From Sorangium sp025924095 (GTDB lineage Bacteria > Myxococcota_A > Polyangia > Polyangiales > Polyangiaceae): DNA of 64,000 bases. The notes beneath the pieces are model-generated. The model saw only the letters and a list, made by a program, of their open reading frames with translations, was not told the origin of the DNA and searched no databases. The stretch covers positions 12,276,001 to 12,340,000 of the forward strand of contig NZ_CP150356.1 in the NCBI RefSeq assembly GCF_051521505.1, read 5' to 3'. A program made the translations under genes and the position numbers. Shown here one piece after another: positions 44,779-55,442 of this stretch (its first letter is position 1; every line of letters begins with the position of its first letter).

Positions 44779-47112
44779 ATGGTGATGGCGCGCGGTGCTC
44801 GGGTAGACTCACGTGCTTCGACTTCGGAGTGGATTGGGCGCTCGATTTTGCAGGCGTTCCGATTCGGCGTTGGGGTTGTGGTTTTGTGTTTGCTGGGTCT
44901 TGTCGTAGGGCTTCGGTCCGCAAGAGCAGCGTGTAACCCGGAAAATCCAAATGAGGATTCGGATGGGGACATGATCCCTGACTGCGTGGATAACTGCAGT
45001 CTCCCTAATCCGGGGCAGGGTGATTATGATGAGGATGGTTATGGAGATGTTTGTGACAATTGTGCCCGTGTGGCTAATGTTGATCAGGTAAACACAGATG
45101 GTGATTCTGTGGAAGATGGTGATGGGTTTCAGGCAAGTGGTGATGCTTGTGATGTAGATGATGATAATGATTCGGTGCCGGATGTGGAAGATAACTGTCG
45201 GTTGGTTCGTAACGAAAGACAGGAGGATGATGATGATGATGATGTAGGGAACGCCTGTGATAATTGTCCCTATATTTCGAATGGTCCATCTGTTGAGGAA
45301 GGTGGCCAGGGTGACAACGATCGTGACGGCGCCGGAGATGTGTGTGATGATGACGATGATGATGATCGTGTTAAGGATAGGAGTGACAATTGCCCGCTTG
45401 TTGCTAATGATCAGGAAAATATGGATGGGGATGAGCAGGGTGATGCTTGTGATGATGATCTGGATGGTGACGGAGATCGAAACGTTGACGATAATTGCGT
45501 GGAGAGTCCGAATCCCGATCAGACGGATCTTGATGACGATGGGTTGGGTGACGAGTGTGACGAAGATCGGGATGGTGACGGTGAGTTAGATATTGACGAT
45601 AATTGCGTGGAGAGTCCGAATCCCGATCAGACGGATCTTGATGACGATGGGTTGGGTGACGAGTGTGACGAAGATCGGGATGGTGACGGTGAGTTAGATG
45701 TTGACGATAATTGCGTGGAGAGTCCGAATTCCGATCAGGCGGATCTTGATGACGATGGGTTGGGTGACGAGTGTGACACGGACATGGATGGCGATGATGT
45801 AGTGGATCTTTTTGATAACTGTGTTGGGTATCCGAATACCGATCAGGCAAACGCTGATGGCGATTTGCTCGGAGATCCTTGCGACGATGACGCGGATGGT
45901 GACGGCATTCCCAGCGCCGACGAAAAGGATATGGGCATGGTCGTGCTCGAGGAGGACTCCGACCGTGACACCATCTCGGACGGCATCGAAGCTGGGATCT
46001 ACACGACGGGCATGATGCCGGAATTCCCGGACACGGACGGTGACGGGGACATCGATGCGCTCGATCTGGACAGCGACGGCGACGGCCTCTCGGATATGAA
46101 CGAGGCGGGAGACTCCGACCTTCACACGCCTCCGTTCGACGCGAACGACGACGGTGTCCTCGACTTCCTCGATCCGGATTCAGACGACGACGGCATCCTG
46201 GACGGCCGTGATAACTGCCGCTTCGATGAGAACCCGAGCCAGAAGGACAGCAAACCGGGCGACGCGTGGGGCGACGCGTGCGATCCCGATCAGGACTACG
46301 ACGGCGACGGCGTACCCAACGAACCCGACAATTGCGCCCTCGGCGCGAACGCCGAGCAGCAGAACGGCGACGGCGACCAGTTCGGCGATATCTGCGACGA
46401 CGATCTGGACAACGATGGTGTCCTCGATCCCGCGGACAACTGTACCTACGCGGTGAACCCCGACCAGGCCGACACCGACGGAGACGGCGTGGGCGACGCA
46501 TGCAACGACGACTGGGACAGCGACGGCATCCTGAATGACGTCCCCGACAACTGCCCTACGGTCCCAAACCCCGACCAGGCCAATCTCGACCACGACGAGC
46601 TCGGCGACGCCTGCGACCCGGATCGGGACGGCGACGGCGTCCTCGACGAGGTCGACAACTGCGAGGGCCTCGCCAACGCCGAGCAGACGGACTCCGACGG
46701 CGATGCGCTCGGCGACGCCTGCGACAATTGCCGAGAAGCCGATAACCCCTTGCAAGAAGACGAGGACGACGACGACGTCGGCGACGCCTGCGACAACTGC
46801 GCCGCGGCACGCAACCCCGGCCAGGAGGACTCGGACGGCGACGGCATGGGCGACGCCTGCGATCCGTCGGATCCGGGCGCCGGCGGCGCCGGCGGTGCCG
46901 GCGCTGCCGGCGGAGATTCCTCGGCCGCCTCCGCTGGCGGCTCGCCCCCTCGGCTGCACCTCGATCTCGGCGGCGGCGGCTTCTCGTGCCGCTTCGCCGC
47001 GCCCGACCGCCTCTCCTCGCAGCCGCTCGCCGCGGTCGCCGCGGTCGCCGCGGCCTCGCTCCTCGCAGCTCGCCGCCGCCCCCGGCGCAGCCCCCGCGCT
47101 CCCTCCCGGTGA
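44779..47112 (+). CDS. thrombospondin type-3 repeat surface protein with Cys-TM-Arg C terminus
   Basis: A 777-aa exported protein. A signal peptide-like hydrophobic helix ends SARAAC. More than a dozen TSP3 calcium-binding units follow, each of the form DxDxDGxxDxxDNC...NPxQxDxDxDGxGDxCD, and these occupy most of the protein. The end has an Ala/Gly linker, GGGFSC, a hydrophobic helix and RRRPRRS, i.e. a MYXO-CTERM-like sorting tail. The start ATG 44779 has AAGGGGG 7 nt upstream; GTG 44731 overlapping the previous stop is an alternative. The first third of the gene is AT-richer and uses mostly GAT for Asp, while the rest uses mostly GAC, so the gene is a mosaic. A near-perfect 108-bp repeat lies inside. 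Confidence 0.87.
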   Translation: MVMARGARVDSRASTSEWIGRSILQAFRFGVGVVVLCLLGLVVGLRSARAACNPENPNEDSDGDMIPDCVDNCSLPNPGQGDYDEDGYGDVCDNCARVANVDQVNTDGDSVEDGDGFQASGDACDVDDDNDSVPDVEDNCRLVRNERQEDDDDDDVGNACDNCPYISNGPSVEEGGQGDNDRDGAGDVCDDDDDDDRVKDRSDNCPLVANDQENMDGDEQGDACDDDLDGDGDRNVDDNCVESPNPDQTDLDDDGLGDECDEDRDGDGELDIDDNCVESPNPDQTDLDDDGLGDECDEDRDGDGELDVDDNCVESPNSDQADLDDDGLGDECDTDMDGDDVVDLFDNCVGYPNTDQANADGDLLGDPCDDDADGDGIPSADEKDMGMVVLEEDSDRDTISDGIEAGIYTTGMMPEFPDTDGDGDIDALDLDSDGDGLSDMNEAGDSDLHTPPFDANDDGVLDFLDPDSDDDGILDGRDNCRFDENPSQKDSKPGDAWGDACDPDQDYDGDGVPNEPDNCALGANAEQQNGDGDQFGDICDDDLDNDGVLDPADNCTYAVNPDQADTDGDGVGDACNDDWDSDGILNDVPDNCPTVPNPDQANLDHDELGDACDPDRDGDGVLDEVDNCEGLANAEQTDSDGDALGDACDNCREADNPLQEDEDDDDVGDACDNCAAARNPGQEDSDGDGMGDACDPSDPGAGGAGGAGAAGGDSSAASAGGSPPRLHLDLGGGGFSCRFAAPDRLSSQPLAAVAAVAAASLLAARRRPRRSPRAPSR
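45487..45776 (+). repeat. 108-bp in-frame tandem repeat in the TSP3 gene
   Basis: Near-identical 108-bp units (36 residues) begin at 45487 and 45595, with a third, slightly diverged copy from 45703 to about 45776. Differences are a few bases only (for example ATT versus GTT before the GACGATAATTGC start). Each encodes one and a half TSP3 calcium loops. The DNA identity is far higher than among the other TSP3 units, so the duplication is recent. Confidence 0.9.
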
Positions 47113-47126
47113 TCGCCGTGAACTCC

Positions 47127-49043
47127 ATGCCCCTCACGCCCCCCGCGCGCATGCCCTCCGCTCCCTTCCCGCGCCGTCCTCACCGCCGCCGGCGCGTCCG
47201 CCACCTCGGCTCCTGCGCGTGCGCCCTCGCCGCCCTCACCGCGCTCGCCGTGCCGCGCGTCGGGGCCGCGCAGACCCCCGCGCCCCCGCGCGTGGCCGGC
47301 AATCTCGCCCTCCAGCAGCTCGAGCCCTCTCCCGCAGGCGACGCGCTCTTCGGCGTGCCGTCGCCGTCGGCCAGCGGGCACCTCGTTCCGCGCGCACTGC
47401 TGATGTTCGATTACGCGCGCAACCCGCTCCAGCTCTTCGCCCCGGATTCCGCGGCGGTCGTCTCCTCGCAGGGCTTTCTGCGCCTCGACGCGTCGCTCGC
47501 GCTCTGGGATCGTGTCCTCATCTCGCTCGACATGCCGCTCGCCGTCGTGCAGGCGGGCGAGGACCCGGACAGTGCCGAGGTCTCGTTCCATCCCCCGTCC
47601 TCCGCCGCGCTCGGCGACCTCCGGCTCGGCGCCCGCTGGCGGTGGCTCGGCGCGGAGCGCGCGCCGTTTCAGGCCGCGCTCGGCGCCTACGTCTTCCTGC
47701 CGACCGGCTCCCCCGACGCCTACGCTGGCGAAGGCGCGGTCCGCGTCGCACCCCACCTCATCGTCGGCGGCGAGGTGACGGCGCCCGTGGACCTCGTGTG
47801 GACCATGATGGCGGGTGCGGTGCTGCGCGGCTCGGAGAACCCGAACACGTTCACCTTCGGCGGCGGCGTCGCGGTCGCGCTCGCGGACGGCCTGCTCCGG
47901 ATCGGGCCAGAGCTCTACGGCGCGATCCCGTTCAACGGGGAGCCCATGCTCTCCGTCCCGGAAGCCAACATCTCCGTCCGGTCGGGCGGCGTGAACGCCG
48001 AGGCCCTGCTCGGCGCGCGCGTGCGGCTCCCCGGCGGCGTGGAGCTCGGCGCCGCCGGCGGGCCAGGGCTCACCGAGGCGATCGGCACGCCCACGTTCCG
48101 CGTCCTCGCGCTCGCCGCGTGGTCACCCGTCTCCGCGGGGGAGCCCGTGTCCGCGTCCGCGCAGCACGCCCCGCGCGATCGCGACGGCGACGGCATCGCC
48201 GACGTCGCCGACGCGTGCCCCGACGCGCGCGGCGTCGCGAGCGACGATCGCGGGCGGCACGGCTGCCCGAAGGCCGATCGAGACGGCGACGGCGTCCTCG
48301 ACGTCGCCGACGCCTGCCCCGCCGCCGCCGGCTCGTCGAGCCTCGATCCTACGAAGAACGGCTGCCCTCCGGATCGAGACGGCGATGGCATCGCCGACGC
48401 CGCCGACGCGTGCCCCGACATCGTCGGCGCGGCCAGCGAGCAACGCGGCAGCAACGGCTGTCCTCCGGATCGAGACGGCGACGGGGTCCTCGATCGCGTG
48501 GACGCCTGCCCCGCCCTTGCGGGCGAGAGCAGCCCGGACCGGGCGCGCAACGGCTGCCCGGAGGACGTCGACGGGGATGGCATCAAGCCGCCGGAGGACG
48601 CGTGCCCCCGCGACAGGGGAGAGCGCGATCCCGATCCGCAGCAGAACGGCTGCCCGAGGGGCGTCCGCATCTACGGCAAGGAGATCGCGCTCCTCCGGCC
48701 CATCCGCTTCGTCATGTACGGCCGCGAAAGGCACGAGACGGCCGAGCCGGTGCCCGACGAGGTGCTCACCGCGGTGCGCGACCTGCTCGAGCAGCGACCG
48801 GAGATCAAGCGCGTCGAGGTCCGAGGCCACGCCGATCAGGAAGGCGATCCCGAGTTCAACATGCGCATCGCCCAGGAGCGCGCCGAGTCCGTTCGCCTGT
48901 GGCTCATCGAGGCCGGTGTCCCCAAGGAGAAGCTCGTCGCGAAGAGCTACGGCGACAGCGATCCCATCGCGTCGAACCGCACCCAGGAGGGGCGTGAGAA
49001 GAACAGGCGCGTGCAGCTCTTCATCCTCGAGGAGTCGCCGTGA
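47127..49043 (+). CDS. outer-membrane OmpA-family protein with TSP3 repeats
   Basis: A 638-aa exported protein. An Arg-rich N terminus precedes a signal helix ending RVGAAQ. Residues about 50-340 have alternating hydrophobic strands (SQGFLRLDASLALWDRVLISLDMPL, FQAALGAYVFLPTG) typical of a beta-barrel. Five TSP3 units (DRDGDGIADVADACPD and similar) link to a C-terminal OmpA domain (about 520-638) with the peptidoglycan-binding motif NMRIAQERAESVRLWL and a final NRRVQLFI. It tethers the outer membrane to peptidoglycan. It follows the TSP3 gene with a GTGA overlap if GTG 47109 is used; ATG 47127 is my choice. GC is uniformly high, unlike the neighbour's 5' part. Confidence 0.87.
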   Translation: MPLTPPARMPSAPFPRRPHRRRRVRHLGSCACALAALTALAVPRVGAAQTPAPPRVAGNLALQQLEPSPAGDALFGVPSPSASGHLVPRALLMFDYARNPLQLFAPDSAAVVSSQGFLRLDASLALWDRVLISLDMPLAVVQAGEDPDSAEVSFHPPSSAALGDLRLGARWRWLGAERAPFQAALGAYVFLPTGSPDAYAGEGAVRVAPHLIVGGEVTAPVDLVWTMMAGAVLRGSENPNTFTFGGGVAVALADGLLRIGPELYGAIPFNGEPMLSVPEANISVRSGGVNAEALLGARVRLPGGVELGAAGGPGLTEAIGTPTFRVLALAAWSPVSAGEPVSASAQHAPRDRDGDGIADVADACPDARGVASDDRGRHGCPKADRDGDGVLDVADACPAAAGSSSLDPTKNGCPPDRDGDGIADAADACPDIVGAASEQRGSNGCPPDRDGDGVLDRVDACPALAGESSPDRARNGCPEDVDGDGIKPPEDACPRDRGERDPDPQQNGCPRGVRIYGKEIALLRPIRFVMYGRERHETAEPVPDEVLTAVRDLLEQRPEIKRVEVRGHADQEGDPEFNMRIAQERAESVRLWLIEAGVPKEKLVAKSYGDSDPIASNRTQEGREKNRRVQLFILEESP

Positions 49044-49100
49044 CGCAGGCGCGCGGGTGCGACGCGACCGGCGCGCGCCACACCCTGCTGCGCCGAGATC

Positions 49101-50930
49101 TCAGAACGCGTAACGCGCGCCGATGCTCGGGGCGATCAGGAACACAGGGCTTCCCGTGAGCGCGTCGGCCGGGTAGGTGCCGAGTCCGGCCTTGCGCCCT
49201 CCGTCGAGTTGATGATGGCTCAAGCCGATCTCTTTCCGGTCGTCGAAGCGCGGCTGCGACAAGGCGAAGAGCAGGAGCACCTGCGCGCCCGCGCTGAGCT
49301 CGAACCGCTCGCCGAGCCGCACGCCGACACGCGCCTCCGGCGAGAGATAGAAGTAGCTCGCCGTGGCGGTGTGCTCCGCCGGATGGACCTCGACCACGGC
49401 ACCGTCGGTCGTCGCCTCCTTGAGCTCCGCGAGCTCGCGCCGAGCTCGCACGGACCCGAGCACCGCGCCCAGGCCGAAGCGACCCAGGATCGGGAAGCGA
49501 TCTCCCCTGCGATAGCTCACCGCCCCGCCCGCGACGAGCCCGTGGAGCCGGAGCCGATCGACCGCCTCGCCCTGCGCCGGGCCGAACGACGCCGCCGAGG
49601 TGTCGCGGCTCAGCGGTGTGATGGCCCCCGCAGGGTTGGTCGCTTTCTGGAACGCGACGAGATACCCGAGCGTCACGCCGAACCCCATCCTCCAGCCGAG
49701 CTCGTAACCCGCGTGGAACAGCCCGAGCCCACCGATGCCGACGGAGCGTGAGCACGTGTCGCCGCACGCGCCGGCCACATCGCCGCCGAGGGACCACGTC
49801 AGCGGGAGGCCCACGGACACATCGAACGTGAGCTTCGACGGCTCCTGCCAGCGCGCCGCGTCCTCGTCGCGCTCGAGCACGATCGGAAGCTCCGCCCGCT
49901 GCCCGCGCGCGAGGGGCAGCTGCCGCGTCACGGGCTTGAACCCATCTTCCCGCACCTCAACGCGATGCGCGCCAGCCCTGAGCGCGCCTTCCCACGAACC
50001 TCCGCCCACCGAGACCCCGTCGATGAACACCGTCGCCCCGGCCGGAGTCGGATCGACGCTCAGCATGGCCTCGAGCTCCTCGGCGCGTAGCGAGAGGCTC
50101 GTCAGCTGTCTCGCCTCGACCCGCGCGGCGGCTGGCCCTGTCCCTAGGCTCTTCTCCCCGCGCAGAACGACCGAGTGATGGCCCACCGACAACAATCCCT
50201 CCCACGGCGTTTGCCCTACGATCTCGCCATCTACGAGCACGTCGAGCTTGAGGCCGGAGCGCTCCGTGACCTTCAGGCGGCCCGACTCCGCGAGGACGAC
50301 GAGCTTCACCGGGACCGGTTCGGTGCGCCCGCCAGCCACCTCCACGCGCGTCTCAAACGGTGCATACCCCTCCTTGAGGATGCGCACCGTGTGGATCCCC
50401 GCGCCGACTCGGATGGGGTTGACCGGCGGATAGTCGCCCCGGTCGACGCCGTCGACCACGATCGCCGCGCCGGGCTTCGCCCCGATGATGTCCAGCGTTC
50501 CGACGAGCGCGCGCAACTCATCGACGGACGCCTGCGCTGCGGCCATGTCGTCCGGCGGCAGGTTGGAGAACTCGCGCAGGAACGCCTCGTACATCTCGAG
50601 CGATTCGTCATAGCGCTGGAGTCGCTGCAGGCACCGGGCTGCGAGGAACGTCGCGTTCCTCGTCGGGTACAGCTTGCGCGAGATCTTGAACTCCGCGGCC
50701 GCTGCTGCCCACGCCTGCTGCTCCTCCAGCGCGAGCCCCTTCTCGAAGTGCCAGCGCGCCTGCTCCTTCTGCTCTTCGGACGGCGCAGTTTCCTCCGGCT
50801 CCTCGCCGTGCTCTCGAGGCGCGCTCGTGCCGGGAGCACCGGCCGACTCCTGCGCGCGCGCTGAATGCGCCGCGACGAGCGCGGCCCAGAGCATTGCAGC
50901 AACCGCACCTCGCATGGGAACTCGCGCCAT
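49101..50930 (-). CDS. PEGA-domain outer-membrane-type protein with TPR-like N terminus
   Basis: A 609-aa exported protein. Signal peptide ends SARAQ (about residue 26). A short TPR-like helical unit (ARWHFEKGLALEEQQAWAAAAAEF; RCLQRLQRYDESLEMYEAFL) is followed by three PEGA-type beta domains (IVVDGVDRGDYPPVNPIRVGAGIHTVRI, VLVDGEIVGQTPWEGLLSVGHHSV, VFIDGVSVGGGSWEGALRAGAHRVEV). The C-terminal 230 residues alternate like a beta-barrel and end in YAF, a typical outer-membrane C terminus. GAGG lies just upstream of ATG 50930. It is 43 nt downstream of the kinase 50974-52560, which itself ends in a PEGA-like domain, so the two are likely functionally linked. Confidence 0.85.
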   Translation of the reverse strand: MARVPMRGAVAAMLWAALVAAHSARAQESAGAPGTSAPREHGEEPEETAPSEEQKEQARWHFEKGLALEEQQAWAAAAAEFKISRKLYPTRNATFLAARCLQRLQRYDESLEMYEAFLREFSNLPPDDMAAAQASVDELRALVGTLDIIGAKPGAAIVVDGVDRGDYPPVNPIRVGAGIHTVRILKEGYAPFETRVEVAGGRTEPVPVKLVVLAESGRLKVTERSGLKLDVLVDGEIVGQTPWEGLLSVGHHSVVLRGEKSLGTGPAAARVEARQLTSLSLRAEELEAMLSVDPTPAGATVFIDGVSVGGGSWEGALRAGAHRVEVREDGFKPVTRQLPLARGQRAELPIVLERDEDAARWQEPSKLTFDVSVGLPLTWSLGGDVAGACGDTCSRSVGIGGLGLFHAGYELGWRMGFGVTLGYLVAFQKATNPAGAITPLSRDTSAASFGPAQGEAVDRLRLHGLVAGGAVSYRRGDRFPILGRFGLGAVLGSVRARRELAELKEATTDGAVVEVHPAEHTATASYFYLSPEARVGVRLGERFELSAGAQVLLLFALSQPRFDDRKEIGLSHHQLDGGRKAGLGTYPADALTGSPVFLIAPSIGARYAF

Positions 50931-50973
50931 CCTGATCCTCGTCTCCGGGAGCGGCGTGCCACGCCAGGCTCGC

Positions 50974-52560
<1,587 letters not shown>

Positions 52561-52957
52561 GTAGCCAGCAACGTTACGTACTTTCCATACTGGTCGCAAC
52601 GGATCGGAGTGCGCAGCTGGATGTAGCCGGTTCTGTTGTGTTCATCCTGAACGTTCGCGAGAAAGTGCACCGACGCGCGGATGAAGCGAGCTCACGTCGA
52701 TCCGTCGCCATAGCGGCGGCCTCGGCTCCTATCCCGCCGCCACCGACATCGGCGCGCACTGTGTCGTCGTCCTCGCGTGGTGCGGTCGGCTCGGGAGGCG
52801 GTCAGCCGCCGGCAAGAAGCTCGACGGGCGGCTCGGAGAGGCGCCGTGCGGCGGCGTGCGACCTTTTGAAGGCGTCGGAGAGGCTGTTCCGGTGGAACAC
52901 GCCGAACCGAGCCGTTCGGAACGCGAGATGCCGCGGGATCATCGCAATTCCCGGCCC
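52561..52957. other. 397-bp gap without a recognised gene
   Basis: Both neighbours read leftwards, so this holds the end of the Coq4-like transcript and the promoter of the kinase unit. A small hairpin GTTCC-GGT-GGAAC and a CCGAAC/GTTCGG pair (52902-52919) lie just below the Coq4-like stop and could terminate that transcript. Short frames here show no coding character. No RNA gene is recognised. Confidence 0.5.
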
Positions 52958-53581
52958 TCAGGCCCCGGCTTCCGCGGCGCTGCGCGCGCGGTGCCGGCGC
53001 AGCGCGAGGTTCACGATCCCGATCGGCGCCACGACGAGCACGGTCGCGAACCCGAGGACGCCGACCACGATCCCCGCGAGGCTTGCGAGCACCAGCCAGA
53101 GCACGTCGATCGCCGCCGGGCTGGCTGATGGCCCGTCCACGCGCATCTCCCTGCGCAGCTCCCCGACCTCTCGGTCGAGCAGCTCCTCGAAGGGACGGCC
53201 ATACAGGCTCTCGCTGCGGCGGCCGCGGAAGAACGCGCGGACCGTCCGGCGCGGGGCCGAGAGCAGCCCCGCGAAGAGGCCGCCCAGGTTGAGCTGCCAG
53301 GCCGCCACGAAGCCCTTGCAGCCGGCGCCGAGCTCCCAGGCCGAGATCTCGAACTCGCCGATCGCGTTCGTGTCGTAGCCCGTCAGCACGTGGTGCAGGT
53401 CGTGGTAACGCACGGCGCGCACGCGCGCCCGGGTGTTCGGGAACGGGACGGGGAGCGGTCCGAGCTTGAAGTCGACCCACGCGTCGCCGTACCCGCCGTC
53501 CGCGCCGAAGCGGTTCACGTCGAAGTAGAGCGCCCGCGCCTCCCGCATCGTGAGGCCTTCGTCGTAATGCACCAGAGCCAT
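52958..53581 (-). CDS. Coq4-motif protein with C-terminal TM helix
   Basis: A 207-aa protein. Residues 60-76 carry HDLHH then eleven residues and Glu (H60, D61, H64, E76), an exact match to the HDxxHx11E zinc-ligand signature of Coq4, the ubiquinone-biosynthesis protein. The neighbouring text (RVRAVRYHDLHHVLTGYDTNAIGEFEISAWELGAG) also fits. It has an upstream region without recognised motifs and a C-terminal TM helix (about 168-190, VLASLAGIVVGVLGFATVL) that Coq4 lacks. No other ubiquinone gene is nearby, so quinone binding is only suggested. It is divergent from the TetR regulator and probably under its control. Confidence 0.83.
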   Translation of the reverse strand: MALVHYDEGLTMREARALYFDVNRFGADGGYGDAWVDFKLGPLPVPFPNTRARVRAVRYHDLHHVLTGYDTNAIGEFEISAWELGAGCKGFVAAWQLNLGGLFAGLLSAPRRTVRAFFRGRRSESLYGRPFEELLDREVGELRREMRVDGPSASPAAIDVLWLVLASLAGIVVGVLGFATVLVVAPIGIVNLALRRHRARSAAEAGA

Positions 53582-53599
53582 GGCACCACCCTCGTTCGA

Positions 53600-53624
53600 T
53601 GACTTCAGTCAATGACCATAGTCA
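53600..53624. promoter_or_regulatory. paired TetR-type operator palindromes
   Basis: Two 12-bp palindromes of the form TGAC-N4-GTCA stand 13 bp apart: TGACTTCAGTCA (53600-53611) and TGACCATAGTCA (53613-53624). The second extends to AATGACCATAGTCATT (16 bp). They lie between the divergent Coq4-like (start 53581) and TetR (start 53699) genes and are the expected geometry for a TetR dimer pair. An AT-rich stretch follows at 53625-53632. Confidence 0.75.
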
Positions 53625-53698
53625 TTTTTTTGCGCTCGTTCTGTCAAGGAGATCGCCGCTTGACGGGGAGGCATCCGCGGCAACAGAGTGCCCTGTCG

Positions 53699-54394
53699 AT
53701 GAGCAAGGTCATTCCAGGCGCGACGAAACGCCGGAAGCGAGCCGCGGCGCCGCGAGCTCCGGTCGCCCTGGCGCCGTCCGCGCCGGCGTCCGAGCGCGGC
53801 GGTCGCGCCCAGCAGAAGCTCGACACCCGCCGCCGGATCCGGGACGCCGCGTGGACGCTCTTCACCGAGCTCGGTTACGACGGCACGACGACCAAGGCGG
53901 TGGCGGAGCGCGCCGAGGTCGCGGCGGGGACGGTGTTCGTGCACGCGCGCGACAAGGCCGACCTGCTCATGATGGTGATGCACGACCGGCTCGCGGCCGC
54001 GGTCGACGCGGCGTTCGAGACGCTGCCGCGGAGAGAGCCCCTGCTGCCCCAGCTGCTCCACGTGTTCCAGCAGCTGTTCGCGATGTACGGCGAGCAGCCG
54101 GTCGTGTCGCAGGCGTTCGTGAAGGCCTTCCCCGGCGCGTCAGGCCCGAACGGAGAGCGGCTGAACGCCCTCACGTTCGCGTTCCTGCACCGCATCGCGG
54201 GGCTCGTGCGCGACGCCCAGGCGCGCGGCGAGGTGGGCTGCGACATCGACCCGCTCGCCGCGGCGCACAACGTGTTCGCCCTCTACTTCGCGGCGCTCCT
54301 GTCCTGGCTCAGCGGCTTCGTGACGCTCGGCGCAGCGCTGGACCCGGTGCTGAAGAACGCCCTCGCCCTCCAGCACCGAGGGCTCCGGGCATGA
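53699..54394 (+). CDS. TetR-family transcriptional regulator
   Basis: A 231-aa repressor. The N-terminal 40 residues are basic and Pro/Ala-rich; the helix-turn-helix then covers about 45-90 (TRRRIRDAAWTLFTELGYDGTTTKAVAERAEVAAGTVFVHARDKADLL), with the standard TetR pattern. The C-terminal ligand domain (90-231) is helical and unassigned. ATG 53699 is preferred over a longer frame because the longer version would start inside the operator region. It is divergent from the Coq4-like gene, which it probably represses through the palindromes at 53600-53624. Ligand unknown. Confidence 0.9.
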   Translation: MSKVIPGATKRRKRAAAPRAPVALAPSAPASERGGRAQQKLDTRRRIRDAAWTLFTELGYDGTTTKAVAERAEVAAGTVFVHARDKADLLMMVMHDRLAAAVDAAFETLPRREPLLPQLLHVFQQLFAMYGEQPVVSQAFVKAFPGASGPNGERLNALTFAFLHRIAGLVRDAQARGEVGCDIDPLAAAHNVFALYFAALLSWLSGFVTLGAALDPVLKNALALQHRGLRA

Positions 54395-54437
54395 GGCACG
54401 GGCCGGTCGCGCCGCCTCGGCCCGCGCCCTCGCAGCG

Positions 54438-55235
54438 TCAGCGAGCGTCCCGCTCCGGCAGGCCGGCGCGGAGCGCGGCGAGCACCTCGGCGTGGGCGCG
54501 CGGATCGCCGGCGGCCACCACATCGCCGGCGCTCGCGGCGTCGAGCGGGCGCCCCTCCCAGTCGGTCATGATCCCGCCGGCGCCGGTGATCACGGGGACG
54601 AGCGCCGCGAAGTCGTGGAGCTTGAGGCCGTGCTCGACGACCACGTCGATGCTGCCGCTCGCCACGAGGCCGTACTGGTAGCAGTCGCCGCCGTAGCTCA
54701 GGAGCTTCGCCCGGGCCGCGACCGCCCCGAAGGCGCGCGCCGCCGCGGGCGGGAAGTACTGCGGGCCCGTGGTGGAGAGGCGCGCCAGGGAGAGCCCTGC
54801 GCAGGCGCGGACGCGCGCCGGGCTGCCGTTCCAGAGCGTCGGCCGGCCCAGGGCGCCGAGCCAGCGATCGCCGAGCACGGGCTGGTCGATGACGCCGAGC
54901 ACCGGCCTCCCCCGGTGCAGCAGGGCGATGAGCGTGCCGAAGAGCGGCTTGCCCGTGAGGAACGCCTTCGTCCCGTCGATGGGATCGAGCACCCACACGA
55001 GCTCCGCCCCGTCGTTCTCGCGGCCAAACTCCTCTCCCACGATCCCGTGGCCCGGCGCGCGCGCCGCGAGCAGCTCCCGTATCGCCGCCTCGGCCTCGCG
55101 ATCCGCGACCGTGACCGGGCTCGCGTCCGCCTTGTCGTCGGCCTCGATGCCCTTGCGGAAATACCGCCGGATCACGGCGCCGCTCGCGTCCGCCAGACGC
55201 TCGGCCAGATCGACAAGTTCCTGGGAAGGCGTCAT
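54438..55235 (-). CDS. inositol-monophosphatase-family phosphatase (HisN-like)
   Basis: A 265-aa Mg-dependent phosphatase. Motifs in order: GHGIVGEEFG (metal-binding Glu, about 63-71), LDPIDGTKAF (about 83-92), and GGDCYQYGLVASGSIDVVVE with KLHDFAALVPVITGAGG near the end; the usual WDxAA is replaced by HDFAA. The IPDGS-type C-terminal Asp pattern fits the histidinol-phosphatase (HisN) subgroup, but inositol-1-phosphate or 3'-phosphoadenosine activity is equally possible. ATG 55235 has GAGGAGG about 9 nt upstream; the longer frame is Arg-rich and unlikely. It is followed by a convergent TetR gene. Confidence 0.88.
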   Translation of the reverse strand: MTPSQELVDLAERLADASGAVIRRYFRKGIEADDKADASPVTVADREAEAAIRELLAARAPGHGIVGEEFGRENDGAELVWVLDPIDGTKAFLTGKPLFGTLIALLHRGRPVLGVIDQPVLGDRWLGALGRPTLWNGSPARVRACAGLSLARLSTTGPQYFPPAAARAFGAVAARAKLLSYGGDCYQYGLVASGSIDVVVEHGLKLHDFAALVPVITGAGGIMTDWEGRPLDAASAGDVVAAGDPRAHAEVLAALRAGLPERDAR

Positions 55236-55442
55236 CGTCCCCGTCCTCCTCGAGGTCCCCGCGGAGCGAACCCCAGGGCCCGATCCAGTACGCGCTGCGC
55301 GCGCGCACCGCAACGGGCGCGGCGCGAGGCTCAGGCCCGGTGCGCCGTCACGCCCACCTCACCCGGGCGGCTCGAACCCCGCGGCGGGGACGCCCTCCAG
55401 GACATCGGCGTCCGCGCCCGGCGGCGACGCGTTGGCGCCGCG

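Noticed and set aside
45487..45776. CRISPR-like direct repeats
   Set aside because: The repeats are contiguous 108-bp coding units without spacers.
52692..53612. 306-codon minus-strand frame over the Coq4-like gene
   Set aside because: It is a shifted frame of the 207-aa gene, Arg-rich, and lacks the HDxxHx11E motif.
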